Shown here in pieces: positions 1 to 10,173 of a stretch of 64,000 nucleotides of DNA; the first letter of the stretch is position 1, and each line of letters starts with the position of its first letter. This DNA comes from Megaera sp965229545 (GTDB lineage: Bacteria > Pseudomonadota > Alphaproteobacteria > Rickettsiales > Rickettsiaceae). The stretch covers positions 372,001-436,000 of the forward strand of contig OZ245887.1 of NCBI GenBank assembly GCA_965229545.1, written 5' to 3'. The notes beneath the pieces were generated by a model. That model made no database searches and was not told where the DNA came from. It saw nothing but the letters and a program-made list of their open reading frames with translations. The translations under genes were made by a program, and so were the position numbers.

Positions 1-1
1 T

Positions 2-1288
2 ATCGGCGCGGCAAGTAAGTGGTGGTTACATCATAGCTTGCAGAACCTTAAGCAGTCTTTGAATCAGAAATTAAATTTTTTTATTGGTAACCCACAAGAA
101 ATTATTGATAAATTGATAAGAGAGAATAACGCTGCCGAAGTAGTTTGGAATAGATGTTATGAACCTACGGTAATAAAGAGAGACAAAGGCATTAAAGAGA
201 CTCTTAGAAACCAGAACATTCAGGTAAAAAGTTTTAATTCTGCTTTATTACTTGAGCCCCAAGATACCCTGAAAGAAGATAAAACTAATTACAAAGTATT
301 CACGGCATTTTATAAAAAAAACTATTTACAAGGTGATTCTAAAATACGATTACCTCTTGTTAAACCCTCTAATTTAAATTTACTAAAAATAGAATCATTA
401 TCACTTACTGATTTATCTTTATTGCCTAAAATAAAATGGTATAAAAATTTTGAAAAAATATGGCAACCAGGAGAAAATGGGGCTTTTATTGCTTTTGATA
501 AATTCCTTGCGAAAGGTTTAAAGGGCTATAAAGAGCTTCGTAATAGAGCCGATTTGGAATATATCTCAAAGTTATCACCGCATTTACATTTTGGAGAAAT
601 ATCTCCGAATATAATCTGGCATAATATCAGCTCATACTCCCAGAAACATGGTTACGATGTTGATGCAGAGCATTTTTTATCTGAACTGGTATGGCGGGAA
701 TTTTCTTACAACCTTCTTTATTTTTTTCCTGGTTTACCACAAAAAAACTTACAAAAAAAATTCGATAATTTTCCTTGGCAAGAAAATAACGATTTCTTAA
801 TAAAATGGCAAAAGGGTATGACCGGCTATCCGATAGTTGATGCCGGTATGAGAGAATTATGGCAAACTGGGTTCATTCATAACCGGGTGCGGATGATTGT
901 AGCTTCATTTCTAATCAAGCACTTAATGATTGATTGGAGGCAAGGACTTGAATGGTTTTATGACTGCTTAGTTGATGCCGATACTGCAAACAATAGTGCT
1001 AGTTGGCAATGGGTTGCAGGTAGCGGAGCAGATGCAGCCCCTTATTTCCGTATTTTCAATCCTATTTTACAGGGGCAAAAATTTGATCCTGAAGGTAATC
1101 ATACGAAAAAATTTGTGCCTGAATTAAAGCACTTACCTGTAAAATACTTATTTTCTCCTTGGCTTACGCCAGAACCTATACTAACTGCGCTTAACATAAG
1201 GATAGGTATAGACTATCCAAAACCAATAGTAGACCATGAAAAAGCACGGCAAAGGGCTCTTGCTGCTTATAATGCAATTAGTATATAA
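2..1288 (+). CDS. phrB: Deoxyribodipyrimidine photolyase, 5'-truncated by window edge
   Basis: Light-driven repair of cyclobutane pyrimidine dimers by an FAD enzyme of the photolyase/cryptochrome family. The frame is already open at base 2, and the first residues (GAASKWWLHHSL) match the family's region after the Rossmann-like antenna domain, so the true start lies outside the window; a TTG at 38 is only an internal codon. The C-terminal FAD-binding domain is complete: GYPIVDAGMRELWQTG, HNRVRM and the WxxGxGxDAAPYFRIFNP segment around residues 280-350. No frameshift is seen in the visible part. The ending is normal and is followed by a 99-bp gap before fmt. Confidence 0.93.
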   Translation: MGAASKWWLHHSLQNLKQSLNQKLNFFIGNPQEIIDKLIRENNAAEVVWNRCYEPTVIKRDKGIKETLRNQNIQVKSFNSALLLEPQDTLKEDKTNYKVFTAFYKKNYLQGDSKIRLPLVKPSNLNLLKIESLSLTDLSLLPKIKWYKNFEKIWQPGENGAFIAFDKFLAKGLKGYKELRNRADLEYISKLSPHLHFGEISPNIIWHNISSYSQKHGYDVDAEHFLSELVWREFSYNLLYFFPGLPQKNLQKKFDNFPWQENNDFLIKWQKGMTGYPIVDAGMRELWQTGFIHNRVRMIVASFLIKHLMIDWRQGLEWFYDCLVDADTANNSASWQWVAGSGADAAPYFRIFNPILQGQKFDPEGNHTKKFVPELKHLPVKYLFSPWLTPEPILTALNIRIGIDYPKPIVDHEKARQRALAAYNAISI

Positions 1289-1387
1289 TTTGGAACATAA
1301 GCTTTTGTTTACATAAATTAAGTTAAAATTTACAACCAAGTAACATGGCTGGTATATTTAAAACGCAAATCAGAGAATTTTAAAAGG

Positions 1388-2317
1388 ATGAATGTAATTT
1401 TTATGGGTACTCCTGACTTTGCAGTACCTGCGTTAAAAGTCATATTAGAATCAAAGGTTCACAAGGTGGTAGCTGTTTTTTCTCAAAAACCTAAAGCCCA
1501 AGGTAGAGGAATGAAAATAATAGAATCTCCTGTGCATAGTCTGGCTATTGCTCATAATCTCCCAATCTACACCCCCTCAACCTTAAAAAATGAAGAGGCG
1601 GTAAATTTGATCAGATCAATTGATGCAGATATTATAGTTGTTACCGCTTATGGTTTTATTATACCAAAAACTATTCTAGAGGCAAAAAAATATGGGTGTT
1701 TGAATATCCATCCTTCTGATTTACCTAAATATAGAGGAGCAGCTCCGCTTCAGCGTACAATAATTAACGGTGAGAATAAAACTGCTGTGTGTATTATGCA
1801 AATGGATGAAGGGCTTGATACCGGCGATATAATAATTAAAGAAGAACTTGCTATTTCCAATAAAATTACTTTTACAGAATTACATGATAAAACTTCTAAG
1901 ATCGGTGCAAGGTTGCTTATCCAGGTGCTTGATAATATCGATAAATTAACACCTTTTAAACAATCTGAGGAAGTCGTATCTTATGCTCATAAACTTTCTA
2001 AAGAGGAGTCCAAAATAAATTGGTATGAACCTGCTTTTTCAATAGATTGTAAGGTCAGGGGGATGAATCCATGGCCCGGAATTTATTTTGAGTACCAAGG
2101 TAAAAAAGTTAAAATAACTGAAGCTGAACCTCTTATGGTTGAGCATAAATACGACCCTGGAACGCTGCTAAACTTTAATAATAAACTGTGCGAAATTGCT
2201 TGTGGCAGCGGTATATTAAGAATTATTAAATTACAGCCTGAAGGTAAGAAAATAATGGGTGCAAAAGATTATCTACTCGGTCTTAATAACAAAAGCAAAA
2301 CTATCAAATTTGCTTAA
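1388..2317 (+). CDS. fmt: Methionyl-tRNA formyltransferase
   Basis: Transfers the formyl group from 10-formyl-THF to initiator Met-tRNA. The 309-residue length is typical. The N-terminal formyltransferase fold starts MNVIFMGTPDFAVPAL; the catalytic block is visible near residue 105-150 (NIHPSDLPKYRGAAPLQ, then MDEGLDTGDI), with the Asn/His/Asp set. The C-terminal OB-like tRNA-binding domain follows. The ATG at 1388 is preceded by an AAAAGG ribosome-binding site. It appears intact, as expected for a housekeeping gene. Confidence 0.95.
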   Translation: MNVIFMGTPDFAVPALKVILESKVHKVVAVFSQKPKAQGRGMKIIESPVHSLAIAHNLPIYTPSTLKNEEAVNLIRSIDADIIVVTAYGFIIPKTILEAKKYGCLNIHPSDLPKYRGAAPLQRTIINGENKTAVCIMQMDEGLDTGDIIIKEELAISNKITFTELHDKTSKIGARLLIQVLDNIDKLTPFKQSEEVVSYAHKLSKEESKINWYEPAFSIDCKVRGMNPWPGIYFEYQGKKVKITEAEPLMVEHKYDPGTLLNFNNKLCEIACGSGILRIIKLQPEGKKIMGAKDYLLGLNNKSKTIKFA

Positions 2318-2378
2318 ATTTCACTACAAAAATATGAGGTTCTTCTAGCAAACCTATTTATTATTAGTTACCCTTATT

Positions 2379-2406
2379 TTGACGAGGTATTTTGTTATAA
2401 TATAAT
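2379..2406 (+). promoter_or_regulatory. Sigma70-type promoter
   Basis: TTGACG at 2379-2384 and TATAAT at 2401-2406, separated by 16 bp, 14 bp before the ATG at 2420. A second TATAAT overlaps at 2396-2401. It would drive the broken gene downstream. Confidence 0.5.
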
Positions 2407-3494
2407 TTAATGGGTGCGTATGAAGGATAAAGGAACTGTAAAAATTGATATATTAGAACTTGATCCAATATGTTAAAGTAGCAAGTGATTTAGTTCCTAA
2501 CCCCCTAACGGACTGGATAGCATTAAAATCGCAGTTACAAGTTAACGGGTTAAAATCATTTCATCATGCATTAAGCCAAGAAACACTGTCGTCGCTAAAT
2601 AATATTAAAGTCGAATACTCTGCGCTATTACTTAATGATTTGGAATTGGTTTCCAAAAGACGCGAGAACAATTCTGTAAGAAGGCAAATGCCTAAGTTTA
2701 AGAAGGAATTTTATGAAGAATTGAGACTTCCTTTTAATGAGAGGTCTAAAGAATATAAAGAATTTGTCACGGAATATTCCAAACTAGATGCATCAACACA
2801 TGCTGTAGAAGCTATTTCAGCGAAGGCATTATTAGATCTTGATAATCCTGGATCTTCTATTACTTCTATAAAAGCAAACTTAAATGAAAATCTTGCTATA
2901 TATAAAAGGGATTATGGTGATCAAACCCTTAAAGACCATAAGAGAGCGCTGATTGGATTTAAAGGTAGAGATGGAGTAGTACGTAATGTTACAATTGAAG
3001 AAATCAGAAGTTCCGCAAAGCTTGGTTTAACCGGAGAACAAAGAGAATTCATTTTAACATCTTGGCAGCAGGGATCTTTTGAAAGTGGTTGGCTTTCTGG
3101 GCTTGCTACGGCGGTGAGGAGAGCCGCATATTATTTCTCGCTAATTCAGGCAATCGGACACAAATCTTTATCGATGCCTCAGAGGGCCGTGTAAAAGTAC
3201 ATAACCGTGTAGTAACGCAATTAATGGATATGACTGATCCAAAAAATCCTAAAAAAGTTGATTATGTTGAAGGAGCAACAACAATAGATATAACAGCTAT
3301 GAAAGCGAACAGATTTATCCCAGGTTGTGCAACAGCAGAACCAAAAATCGAATTTCAATTAACCAAGATAGCTCCAGATGTTGCTTTTAATTTACCAGAA
3401 GGCTTAAAGGTAGAAGGTGTTTCAGATCATTTGAGAGTTGCAACAAAGGTTAAAGAACTAGGAATTAAAGCGAGTTTATATGCTATTGTTAATA

Positions 3495-4627
3495 TTACTC
3501 CGGCCTTTAAATATTGAACTAACATTAGAGAAATGATATAATGATATTGTATCAAGAGTAATAACAAAATGTCTAATAAAAAATTATCACCAAGCGATCT
3601 CAAGATATTAAGAAAGAAAGCAGTGGAAGCAATAGTTATACGTGGAATAAGCAAGAAACAAGCATCTATTACCTTTGGGTTTTCTAGGAGTTCTATATGG
3701 AAATATCTTAAAGAGTACAAAATTTCTAAGGAAGAAAGCTTTCGCTATAAGAAGCGAGGAGTAAAGGTAGGAACAGGATCTAAAATCAGTAAAAATCAAG
3801 AAGAGGAATTAAAATCTAAAATTTTATCACATACACCTGATGAATTGGGAATGGATTATACGTTATGGAATAGTATAAGTGGTACAAGAATATATAGAAT
3901 ACAATTACCTTTATCAGTATAACAGGCGTTCTATAAGAAAAATTATGAATAGATTGGGTTTTACGTCTCAAAAACCAATTAAATCAGCCTATCAACGTAA
4001 TCCAGAGAAGATAAAAGAATGGTTAACAGTCACATATCCAGAAATCAAGTCTTGTGCAATGAAAGAAAGTGCTAGAATTTATTGGGGAGATGAAATGGGG
4101 ATACAATCAACAGATAATCGAGGTAAAACATATGGTCTTAAAGGCAAGACCCCAGCAATCAAGAGAAGTGGCTCAAGATTTAAATGTAATATGCTAGCTG
4201 CTATTAGTCCGCAAGGGTTTATGAACTGGATGGTATTTGAAGATAATTTTACCAGCAAAAAGTGTATTGAATTTTTAGGTAGACTGATCAGACAAATTAA
4301 GCAGAAAATATTTTTGATATTAGATAATCATAGAGTGCATCACAGTAAAAAGGTAAAAGCTTATGTAGAAAGACATAAGGACAAGCTAGAATTGTTTTAT
4401 TTACCATCATATTGTCCTGATATGAATCCACAAGAACTTGTAAACCAAGATGTCAAAGCTAACTCCAATAATTTTCGAGTACTAAAATCAGTAAAAGATT
4501 TAACAATTAATGTACGGTCCTATTTAACACAAATTCAGTTTAATGGTATAAAAATTCAAAATTATTTTAAAAAGAAAGAAATAGCTTATGCTACTATATA
4601 ATGTTCAATATTTAAAGGCCAGAGTAA
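3495..4627 (+). mobile_element. IS630-family element, copy A (frameshifted)
   Basis: Ends are about 25-bp inverted repeats starting TTACTCCGGCCTTTAAATAT on the left and its complement on the right (one mismatch), flanked by TA on both sides (3493-3494, 4628-4629), the usual IS630 target duplication. Length is 1133 bp, one base longer than the intact copies because of an inserted T. It splits the gene at 2420-5302. Confidence 0.93.
3569..4601 (+). pseudogene. IS630 transposase, split into two frames by a 1-base insertion
   Basis: The first frame (3569-3922, 117 codons) carries the N-terminal helix-turn-helix (SKKQASITFGFSRSSIWKYL). The second (3879-4601, 240 codons) carries the DDE catalytic part, with Asp in WGDEMG, Asp in LILDNHRVHH and Glu in NPQELVNQD. 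Intact copies read AGTAAAGTGG where this one reads AGTATAAGTGG. No slippery heptamer is visible at the overlap, so programmed frameshifting is not supported. Confidence 0.85.
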
Positions 4628-5400
4628 TAGTACACGAGACGCTGCTGGAGCAGAAGGCTTATTAGAAGGAGTAGTTAGTAAGGAAAGAGCTGATAAATTA
4701 ATTGCTAATACTCGTAAAAACATGCAAATGAAATTTTTTCTAGAATAGGAAAAATAGAAGATCCTTTTGTTAGAGCTGAAGCAATTATATTACAGCTAGA
4801 AGAAGACAAAAACTTATTAGTTGATTCGCTAGATCATAAATTTCACCAACGCGCGGTAGAGCTTTACTGTAAAGCAGAAAAAGATCCGGAACTGCGAAAG
4901 CAATTTGCTATGGAGCATTTAGACGGTTTTTTAAAACAGCAAAAGTCAGCTAGTCTAAATGATGAAATGCTTGGTAAAATCCAGGAAGCTGTTGTATCAA
5001 TTCTTTCTCCAATTTGCAAAGATAAAAAGGAAAAATCAGCACTAGAAAAAAATGCTGCAAAACTAGTTAGGCAATGTGCTGCAGATGTCGGTAAAAAAAT
5101 GAGTTGGAGTCAAGCGTGGGAAAGGTTTAAGGATAGAGTTTCAGATATAGTAGGTAGCCTAATTTGCTCTGATAATCCAATAAAGAAAGTAATTGCTCAG
5201 CATCCTAAACTCAAACAGGTTCTTGACTCTAATTTAAAAAGCACTGACACTAGGGCCATAATACCCCCAAAAGCAAAAACGCGGGATAGTATGAGTAGGT
5301 AGTAGGTAAAAATGCTTCTATATATGTGGTACAGGCAATTAAAAAAGTAAAATCTAGACCGCAATTAAAGTGCTTTCAGTATGTCTTTTTCCAATTTTGT

Positions 5401-5832
5401 GAGTCAATCATTTATTTTGTGTAAGTTGTTGTATTTTTTAATTCCAGTAAATCATGCCTAAAATCCCCGCATAAAATTTCAAATTGATTCAATGCCAAAG
5501 ACCAATTTTTAATCGGCATGGTCCATTTTTTGGCAGCATTTTTTAGAGCCAAAAATACGATTTTTAAAATAGACTTATCATCTGGAAAAACCCTTTTATT
5601 GTTGATGATTTTTCTGATTTGACGATTTATCGATTCTATCGCATTGGTAGTATAAATTACCCGCCTAATCTCATCAGGAAAAGCAAAAAGAGGAATAATC
5701 CCGCTCCAATTCCTTTGCCAAATATCAGAGATCACAGGATATTTATTATCCCATTTAGCAGCAAACGATTTTAGCTCCAGATATCCTATTTCTTCGCTGT
5801 TTGCAGTGTAAATCGAGTCTGTCATATAGTTT
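5401..5832 (-). mobile_element. IS256-family fragment (3' end) plus inverted left-end tip
   Basis: Right terminal repeat GAGTCAATCATTTATTTTG begins at 5401. The last ~134 codons of the transposase follow on the minus strand. At 5815 the sequence jumps to an 18-bp copy of the opposite end (GAGTCTGTCATATAGTTT) in plus orientation, then leaves the element. In a normal minus-strand copy that end would be reversed, so this is a rearranged junction. Confidence 0.8.
5412..5814 (-). pseudogene. IS256-family (mutator) transposase, C-terminal fragment
   Basis: Retains IYTANSEEIGYLELKSF to the stop codon, including IYTTNAIESINRQIRK, the block carrying the catalytic Glu. The N-terminal two thirds and the first two catalytic Asp are absent. 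Confidence 0.85.
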
Positions 5833-5919
5833 TATCAAGATATTTTCCATTTACCCCCTTTTGGATTTTTCTTCTAACAGGATTATTCTTCTTTAACAAT
5901 ATTTTAAAATACCATATAT
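5833..5919. other. Short intergenic stretch
   Basis: AT-rich sequence between the IS256 junction and the next remnant. No gene or regulatory signal is seen. Confidence 0.4.
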
Positions 5920-6238
5920 TAAACGATTTTAACGCTGGCTTACTTCATGCTTTAATTTGGGTGAATATCTTTGCCTTTTTCCTTTTAAAATACAAGAGAT
6001 ATGAACTAAAAATCAGTAAGGAAGAATGGCAAGAAATTTGTACTGTTCTTAAAAGAAAATTCCTTCAATACGATTTTAATGATGATTTTTACTACACCGA
6101 AGTTTTTGACAGGAAGAATAACTTTAAAAATACACTGAACTTTTTTTTAAGCTTGGTAGTGATTATCGAGTAGTGGTAGAAGAATTTAAATTTATTAATT
6201 TTAAATCCTCTCCTGAGATTTTAAAAATTTTCAATTAA
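5920..6238 (+). pseudogene. Unrecognised C-terminal gene remnant with frameshift
   Basis: A reading frame NDFNAGLLHALIWVNIFAFFLLKYK continues to EWQEICTVLKRKFLQYDFNDD and breaks at a T-run near 6142; the following frame (GSDYRVVVEEFKFINFKS) ends at TAA 6236-6238. There is no start codon at the left edge, so this looks like the 3' end of a gene cut by the adjacent IS256 junction. A hydrophobic stretch near the start could be a membrane or core helix. It vaguely resembles C-terminal ends of DDE transposases, but I cannot assign a family. Confidence 0.4.
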
Positions 6239-6272
6239 CCATATTCAGCATATAGAAAATTATTTTAATAAC

Positions 6273-6473
6273 ATGGACCAAATAATTGGTAAAAAAATCT
6301 ATTCTTTGAGATTAGAGAATAACATGTCTCAAAGTGAACTAGGCAAAAAGATTGGCGTTTCCGCTCAACAACTGCAAAAACACGAAAATGCTAAAAATAG
6401 AATTAGCGCAGCACGATTATCCTTAATAGCAAAAGTTTTAGATAAGGATATCTCGTATTTTTACCAAACTTAA
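6273..6473 (+). CDS. XRE-family helix-turn-helix regulator
   Basis: A 66-residue protein that is almost entirely a Cro/C1-type HTH domain: RLENNMSQSELGKKIGVSAQQLQKHENAKNRISAARL, with the typical SQSELGKKIGVS turn and a QxQKxExxxNRI recognition-helix region. Such single-domain regulators act as DNA-binding repressors, often on mobile elements or toxin-antitoxin loci. It lies next to a decayed gene and about 1.1 kb from a VapBC pair on the other strand. The target is unknown. It appears intact. Confidence 0.8.
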   Translation: MDQIIGKKIYSLRLENNMSQSELGKKIGVSAQQLQKHENAKNRISAARLSLIAKVLDKDISYFYQT

Positions 6474-6705
6474 ACCAGAAAGTTATAAATTGAATTTGAC
6501 GCCAGATTTTTCAACTGCCCAAAATATAAGCAATGCTTCTTGCACTTACAATGGATTAACTTAACCAGGGTTTTCTACAATCTTATCAACAAAATTGTTG
6601 ATAACTTATTTGTTAAAACTAATTCCTGTTTTTTAGCTTTACTATTTCCTCTAAACTTAGGCTCGTTACGGGAAATTAGCCGGAGTTATTGAAATTTAAT
6701 ACCGG

Positions 6706-6996
6706 TTAGGTTTTTGTTAAAACTTTTTGCATATTTGAAATATTTATAGTTTTTCCCTTAGCCAACCAGCACGCTTTGCTAGCTTCAAATAAAAACATAT
6801 CAAAGTCTGATTGGTCAAGTTGATTTTTAGGCCCAAGTAGTCTAGATATTAGTTTACTTTCCATTTTTATAAATTTATTACCATCACTTAAGAACAAAAC
6901 ACTTTTTTTAATTATCTTTCCAAACATAGCTCCATCTTTGTATAAAATTATATACCCTTTATTTTTTATCACATTAACATTAGACATTGGCGACAA
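6706..6996 (-). CDS. Hypothetical protein, 96 aa
   Basis: Unrecognised. Begins MSPMSNVNVIKNKGYIILYKDG and shows alternating hydrophobic residues suggesting beta strands, then FDMFLFEASKACWLAKGKTI near the C-terminus. No signal peptide or membrane segment. It stands alone between the XRE regulator and VapC. Coding is plausible from length and composition, but no family is evident; it may be a remnant. Confidence 0.45.
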   Translation of the reverse strand: MSPMSNVNVIKNKGYIILYKDGAMFGKIIKKSVLFLSDGNKFIKMESKLISRLLGPKNQLDQSDFDMFLFEASKACWLAKGKTINISNMQKVLTKT

Positions 6997-7197
6997 TATC
7001 TCAAGTATTACATTAACAAATTCTTCCTGAATTACAAATTAATTTATTTATTTTTATTAAGGAAGTTTAAATTTAGTATTTTAAGAAAGAGTTATAAAGT
7101 TAATATGATTCTTATTTAATTATTAATTTTTGCATATATATTTTAGCTACTCCTCTAGGCTAAATCACTTAGAGGAGACCAACCATAAGGAATTTCA

Positions 7198-7602
7198 TTA
7201 AAGTAATTTATATATACTTGTTTTTGATGTAGCCTTATCAAAGGTTATAGTAAATTCACAACTTGCTTCTTTATTTACATAACCAATTAAAGCATCTGAA
7301 AAATCAATCGTTGTTTCTGCGTATAGTTTTAAAGCTGACCTTACTGAGTTTTTTTCTAAGATTAAAAACTGCTTCACTTTTAATATACATTCTAAAGCTT
7401 TTATTATTTGCTTTTTATCGTATTTATAAGCTGATTCCAAAACCCATACTAATTCACAAATCACAATATGGTTAATTACAAAAGGTGTAGAACTGTTTGA
7501 TACATAATCAAGAGCTATTTGAGACTGTTTTTCGTCATCACGAGTTATGATCCTTACTAGAATGTTAGTATCAATGCCTATCACTTTCACCTCTTCGCTC
7601 AT
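7198..7602 (-). CDS. vapC: VapC-type PIN-domain toxin ribonuclease
   Basis: PIN-domain endoribonuclease of a type II toxin-antitoxin pair. Acidic metal-binding residues are visible: GIDTNILVR (Asp near residue 10), VICELVWVLE (Glu near 48), DFSDALIG (Asp near 100) and ITFDKA (Asp near 119). Length of 134 aa fits the family. The ATG at 7602 overlaps the antitoxin gene by 32 bp; GTG codons just downstream are alternative starts that would shorten the overlap. Co-transcription with the antitoxin is implied. It appears intact. Confidence 0.88.
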   Translation of the reverse strand: MSEEVKVIGIDTNILVRIITRDDEKQSQIALDYVSNSSTPFVINHIVICELVWVLESAYKYDKKQIIKALECILKVKQFLILEKNSVRSALKLYAETTIDFSDALIGYVNKEASCEFTITFDKATSKTSIYKLL

Positions 7603-7819
7603 TTATAACTTCTTTCATTTCTTCAATTGTTATAGCTTTAGATGGTTTAGGCAAAATTCCGCATAAATTATGGATATCTAAATTGCTGTTAAAAATGGTT
7701 ACTGTGTTGTTATCATTTGTGTAATACTCAATATTATCCCCTGCTGATAAATTAAGCTTTTTTCTTATATCTAATGGTATCGTTGTTTGTCCTTTTACAG
7801 TAATAGTTGATTTATACAT
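7571..7819 (-). CDS. vapB: AbrB/MazE-fold antitoxin (VapB-like)
   Basis: 82 residues with an N-terminal SpoVT-AbrB swapped-hairpin DNA-binding domain (TITVKGQTTIPLDIRKKLNL) followed by a C-terminal tail (PSKAITIEEMKEVINERRG) of the kind that binds the PIN toxin. It precedes and overlaps vapC in the usual antitoxin-first order. By family behaviour it would neutralise VapC and autorepress the operon. Intact. Confidence 0.88.
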   Translation of the reverse strand: MYKSTITVKGQTTIPLDIRKKLNLSAGDNIEYYTNDNNTVTIFNSNLDIHNLCGILPKPSKAITIEEMKEVINERRGESDRH

Positions 7820-8052
7820 AATTTTATACTTTTTATATCATTTTAAAGTAATGATAAAAGTAATGCAAACTTTCTTTTTTTAACATTCGTATAATTTCAA
7901 ACCTTTAATGGTTGCATAACCTAAGTTATATAATTCTCAATTATATATACTATATATATGGTGTATTAATATGAAATTTATACAATTATTATGTTGTACA
8001 GATATAATAATTACTATATTACTACACAACAATTACATTGATATTATTATAT
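7820..8052. other. AT-rich intergenic region upstream of parA
   Basis: Very AT-rich. Contains TATATACTATATATATGG at 7945-7962, which is an inverted copy of a motif repeated beyond the far end of the partition region (10813-10860). It could be a promoter, a partition site or simply low-complexity DNA. Confidence 0.3.
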
Positions 8053-8746
8053 ATGAATACTACTTTAAATGCCAAAATTACTGCTTCTGATGCTGCTAGT
8101 TTACTTGGTGTCAGCTTACAATATAATAACACAAGCAATTAAAAACTAAGAAAAGCAATTAAAAACTAAGAACTTAAAATCATTTAAAAATCAAAATAGA
8201 GTTTATTTTGGCTACCAAACTGCCAGAGAACTTTTTAAAATTAATTTTGAAAAAAATTATTTCATTTCAAATTGTTAAAGGTAGAACTGGTAAAACTTCA
8301 ATAACTCATTCATTTGCTATCAGAGCTAACCTATATGGAGCAAGAGTTTTATGTGTTGACATAGACCAACAAGGAAACCTATCACAGGCTTTTAATATTG
8401 ATTCAAAAAATCTACCTGTGATGATAGACATTATAAATAATAAAGCTAGCATCTCAGAATCAATCGTTAATATATCAGAAGGATTAGACATTTTACCAAG
8501 TAGAATAGAAAACGCAGTATTAGATAATTTCTTTATGCTAAACAAATTTCCCTTAGAACGGGTTTGCTTCGATCTGATACATCAAGTGTTTAATAAATAT
8601 GACTTAGTTCTTATTGACTGTCCTCCAGCTTTAGGGCAATCTGTAGCCGCTGCAACTCTTGCTTCAGATATTGTAATTGCCCCAGTTACCCCTGAACAGT
8701 TTAGTTTATCAGGTTTAAAATATCGTTTGATGAAATAAATATATTA

Positions 8747-9879
8747 TTACTCTGGCCTTTAAATATTGAACATTATATAGTAGCATAAGCTATTTCTTTC
8801 TTTTTAAAATAATTTTGAATTTTTATACCATTAAACTGAATTTGTGTTAAATAGGACCGTACATTAATTGTTAAATCTTTTACTGATTTTAGTACTCGAA
8901 AATTATTGGAGTTAGCTTTGACATCTTGGTTTACAAGTTCTTGTGGATTCATATCAGGACAATATGATGGTAAATAAAACAATTCTAGCTTATCCTTATG
9001 TCTTTCTACATAAGCTTTTACCTTTTTACTGTGATGCACTCTATGATTATCTAATATCAAAAATATTTTCTGCTTAATTTGTCTGATCAGTCTACCTAAA
9101 AATTCAATACACTTTTTGCTGGTAAAATTATCTTCAAATACCATCCAGTTCATAAACCCTTGCGGACTAATAGCAGCTAGCATATTACATTTAAATCTTG
9201 AACCACTTCTCTTGATTGCTGGGGTCTTGCCTTTAAGACCATATGTTTTACCTCGATTATCTGTTGATTGTATCCCCATTTCATCTCCCCAATAAATTCT
9301 AGCACTTTCTTTCATTGCACGAGACTTGATTTCTGGATATGTGACTGTTAACCATTCTTTTATCTTCTCTGGATTACGTTGATAGGCTGATTTAATTGGT
9401 TTTTGAGACGTAAAACCCAATCTATTCATAATTTTTCTTATAGAACGCCTGTTATACTGATAAAGGTAATTGGATTCTATATATTCTTGTACCACTTATA
9501 CTATTCCATAACGTATAATCCATTCCCAATTCATCAGGTGTATGTGATAAAATTTTAGATTTTAATTCCTCTTCTTGATTTTTACTGATTTTAGATCCTG
9601 TTCCTACCTTTACTCCTCGCTTCTTATAGCGAAAGCTTTCTTCCTTATAAATTTTGTACTCTTTAAGATATTTCCATATAGAACTCCTAGAAAACCCAAA
9701 GGTAATAGATGCTTGTTTCTTGCTTATTCCATGTATAACTATTGCTTCCACTGCTTTCTTTCTTAATATCTTGAGATCGCTTGGTGATAATTTTTTATTA
9801 GACATTTTGTTATTACTCTTGAGACAATATCATTATATCATTTCTCTAATGTTAGTTCAATATTTAAAGGCCGGAGTAA
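8747..9879 (-). mobile_element. IS630-family element, copy B (frameshifted)
   Basis: 1133 bp, inverted terminal repeats, TA flanks at 8745-8746 and 9880-9881. Inserted within parA. It carries the same one-base insertion as copy A at the same position. Confidence 0.93.
8773..9805 (-). pseudogene. IS630 transposase, split into two frames
   Basis: HTH part at 9452-9805 (117 codons) and DDE part at 8773-9495 (240 codons). Both catalytic Asp and the Glu are retained in the second part. Differs from copy A at several residues (for example KIYKEES instead of KISKEES) yet shares its frameshift. Confidence 0.85.
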
Positions 9880-10173
9880 TAAGTCAACGCTTTAAAAAAC
9901 CCATAAACTTTAAAATAGTGCTAAATAAATTCGATACAAGAACTGCTTTATCGACTGAAGTGCTTACTACTATTTTAAACCATGAGCTTTTTAAAGAGTT
10001 AGTATGTAATACCTTTATAAGGTCTTGCCAAGAATTTCCTAATTCAATCTATACAAATACCAATATTTTTACAGGACTTAGAAATTCAACAGCTAAAGAA
10101 GATATAGATTTATTCACTAGGGAAATGTTAAATTTAAATAATCTTAAAATCGATAATAAATTTGAAGGATAAT

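Larger units (their letters stand above)
2420..5302 (+). pseudogene. Large unrecognised protein gene, frameshifted and split by IS630
   Basis: I do not recognise this protein. It starts at ATG 2420 (MKDKGTVKIDILEL) and must change frame near 2455 to enter the long frame 2460-3194. It changes frame again within 3089-3194 to reach 3089-3494, where IS630 is inserted. After the element the frame resumes at 4628 (TRDAAGAEGLLEGVVSK) and breaks again at a run of six T around 4733, then continues to 5302. Without the insertion about 580 residues can be reconstructed: hydrophilic, lysine/glutamate-rich, helical, with no signal peptide or membrane segment visible. Four independent lesions make it a clear pseudogene. 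It could be a secreted or cytosolic Rickettsia-specific protein; no domain is evident. Confidence 0.75.
8053..10172 (+). pseudogene. parA: ParA-type partition ATPase, frameshifted and split by IS630
   Basis: The N-terminus (MNTTLNAKITASDAASLLGVS, from ATG 8053) looks like the DNA-binding start of plasmid ParA proteins. Frame breaks follow near 8120-8260, where a 16-bp stretch (AAGCAATTAAAAACTAAG) is duplicated. The ATPase core is in the frame to 8738: deviant Walker A reads KGRTGKTS instead of KGGTGKTS, then VLCVDIDQQGNLS and LVLIDCPPALGQS. IS630 sits at 8747-9879. The C-terminus (INFKIVLNKFDTRTALSTEVL) resumes after it and ends at 10172. The Gly-to-Arg change in the P-loop, frame breaks and insertion all indicate loss of function. 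It probably came from a plasmid or integrated conjugative element. Confidence 0.88.

Noticed and set aside
3427..3799. Minus-strand frames in IS630 (MYSLRYFHIELLENPKVID and MIFTDFRSCSYLYSSLLIAK), recurring at every copy
   Set aside because: They are the antisense of the conserved transposase N-terminus and recur only because the IS recurs; no ribosome-binding sites or independent conservation.
3871..3922. Programmed frameshifting between the two IS630 frames
   Set aside because: No slippery heptamer or clear downstream structure, and three copies encode the full protein in one frame.
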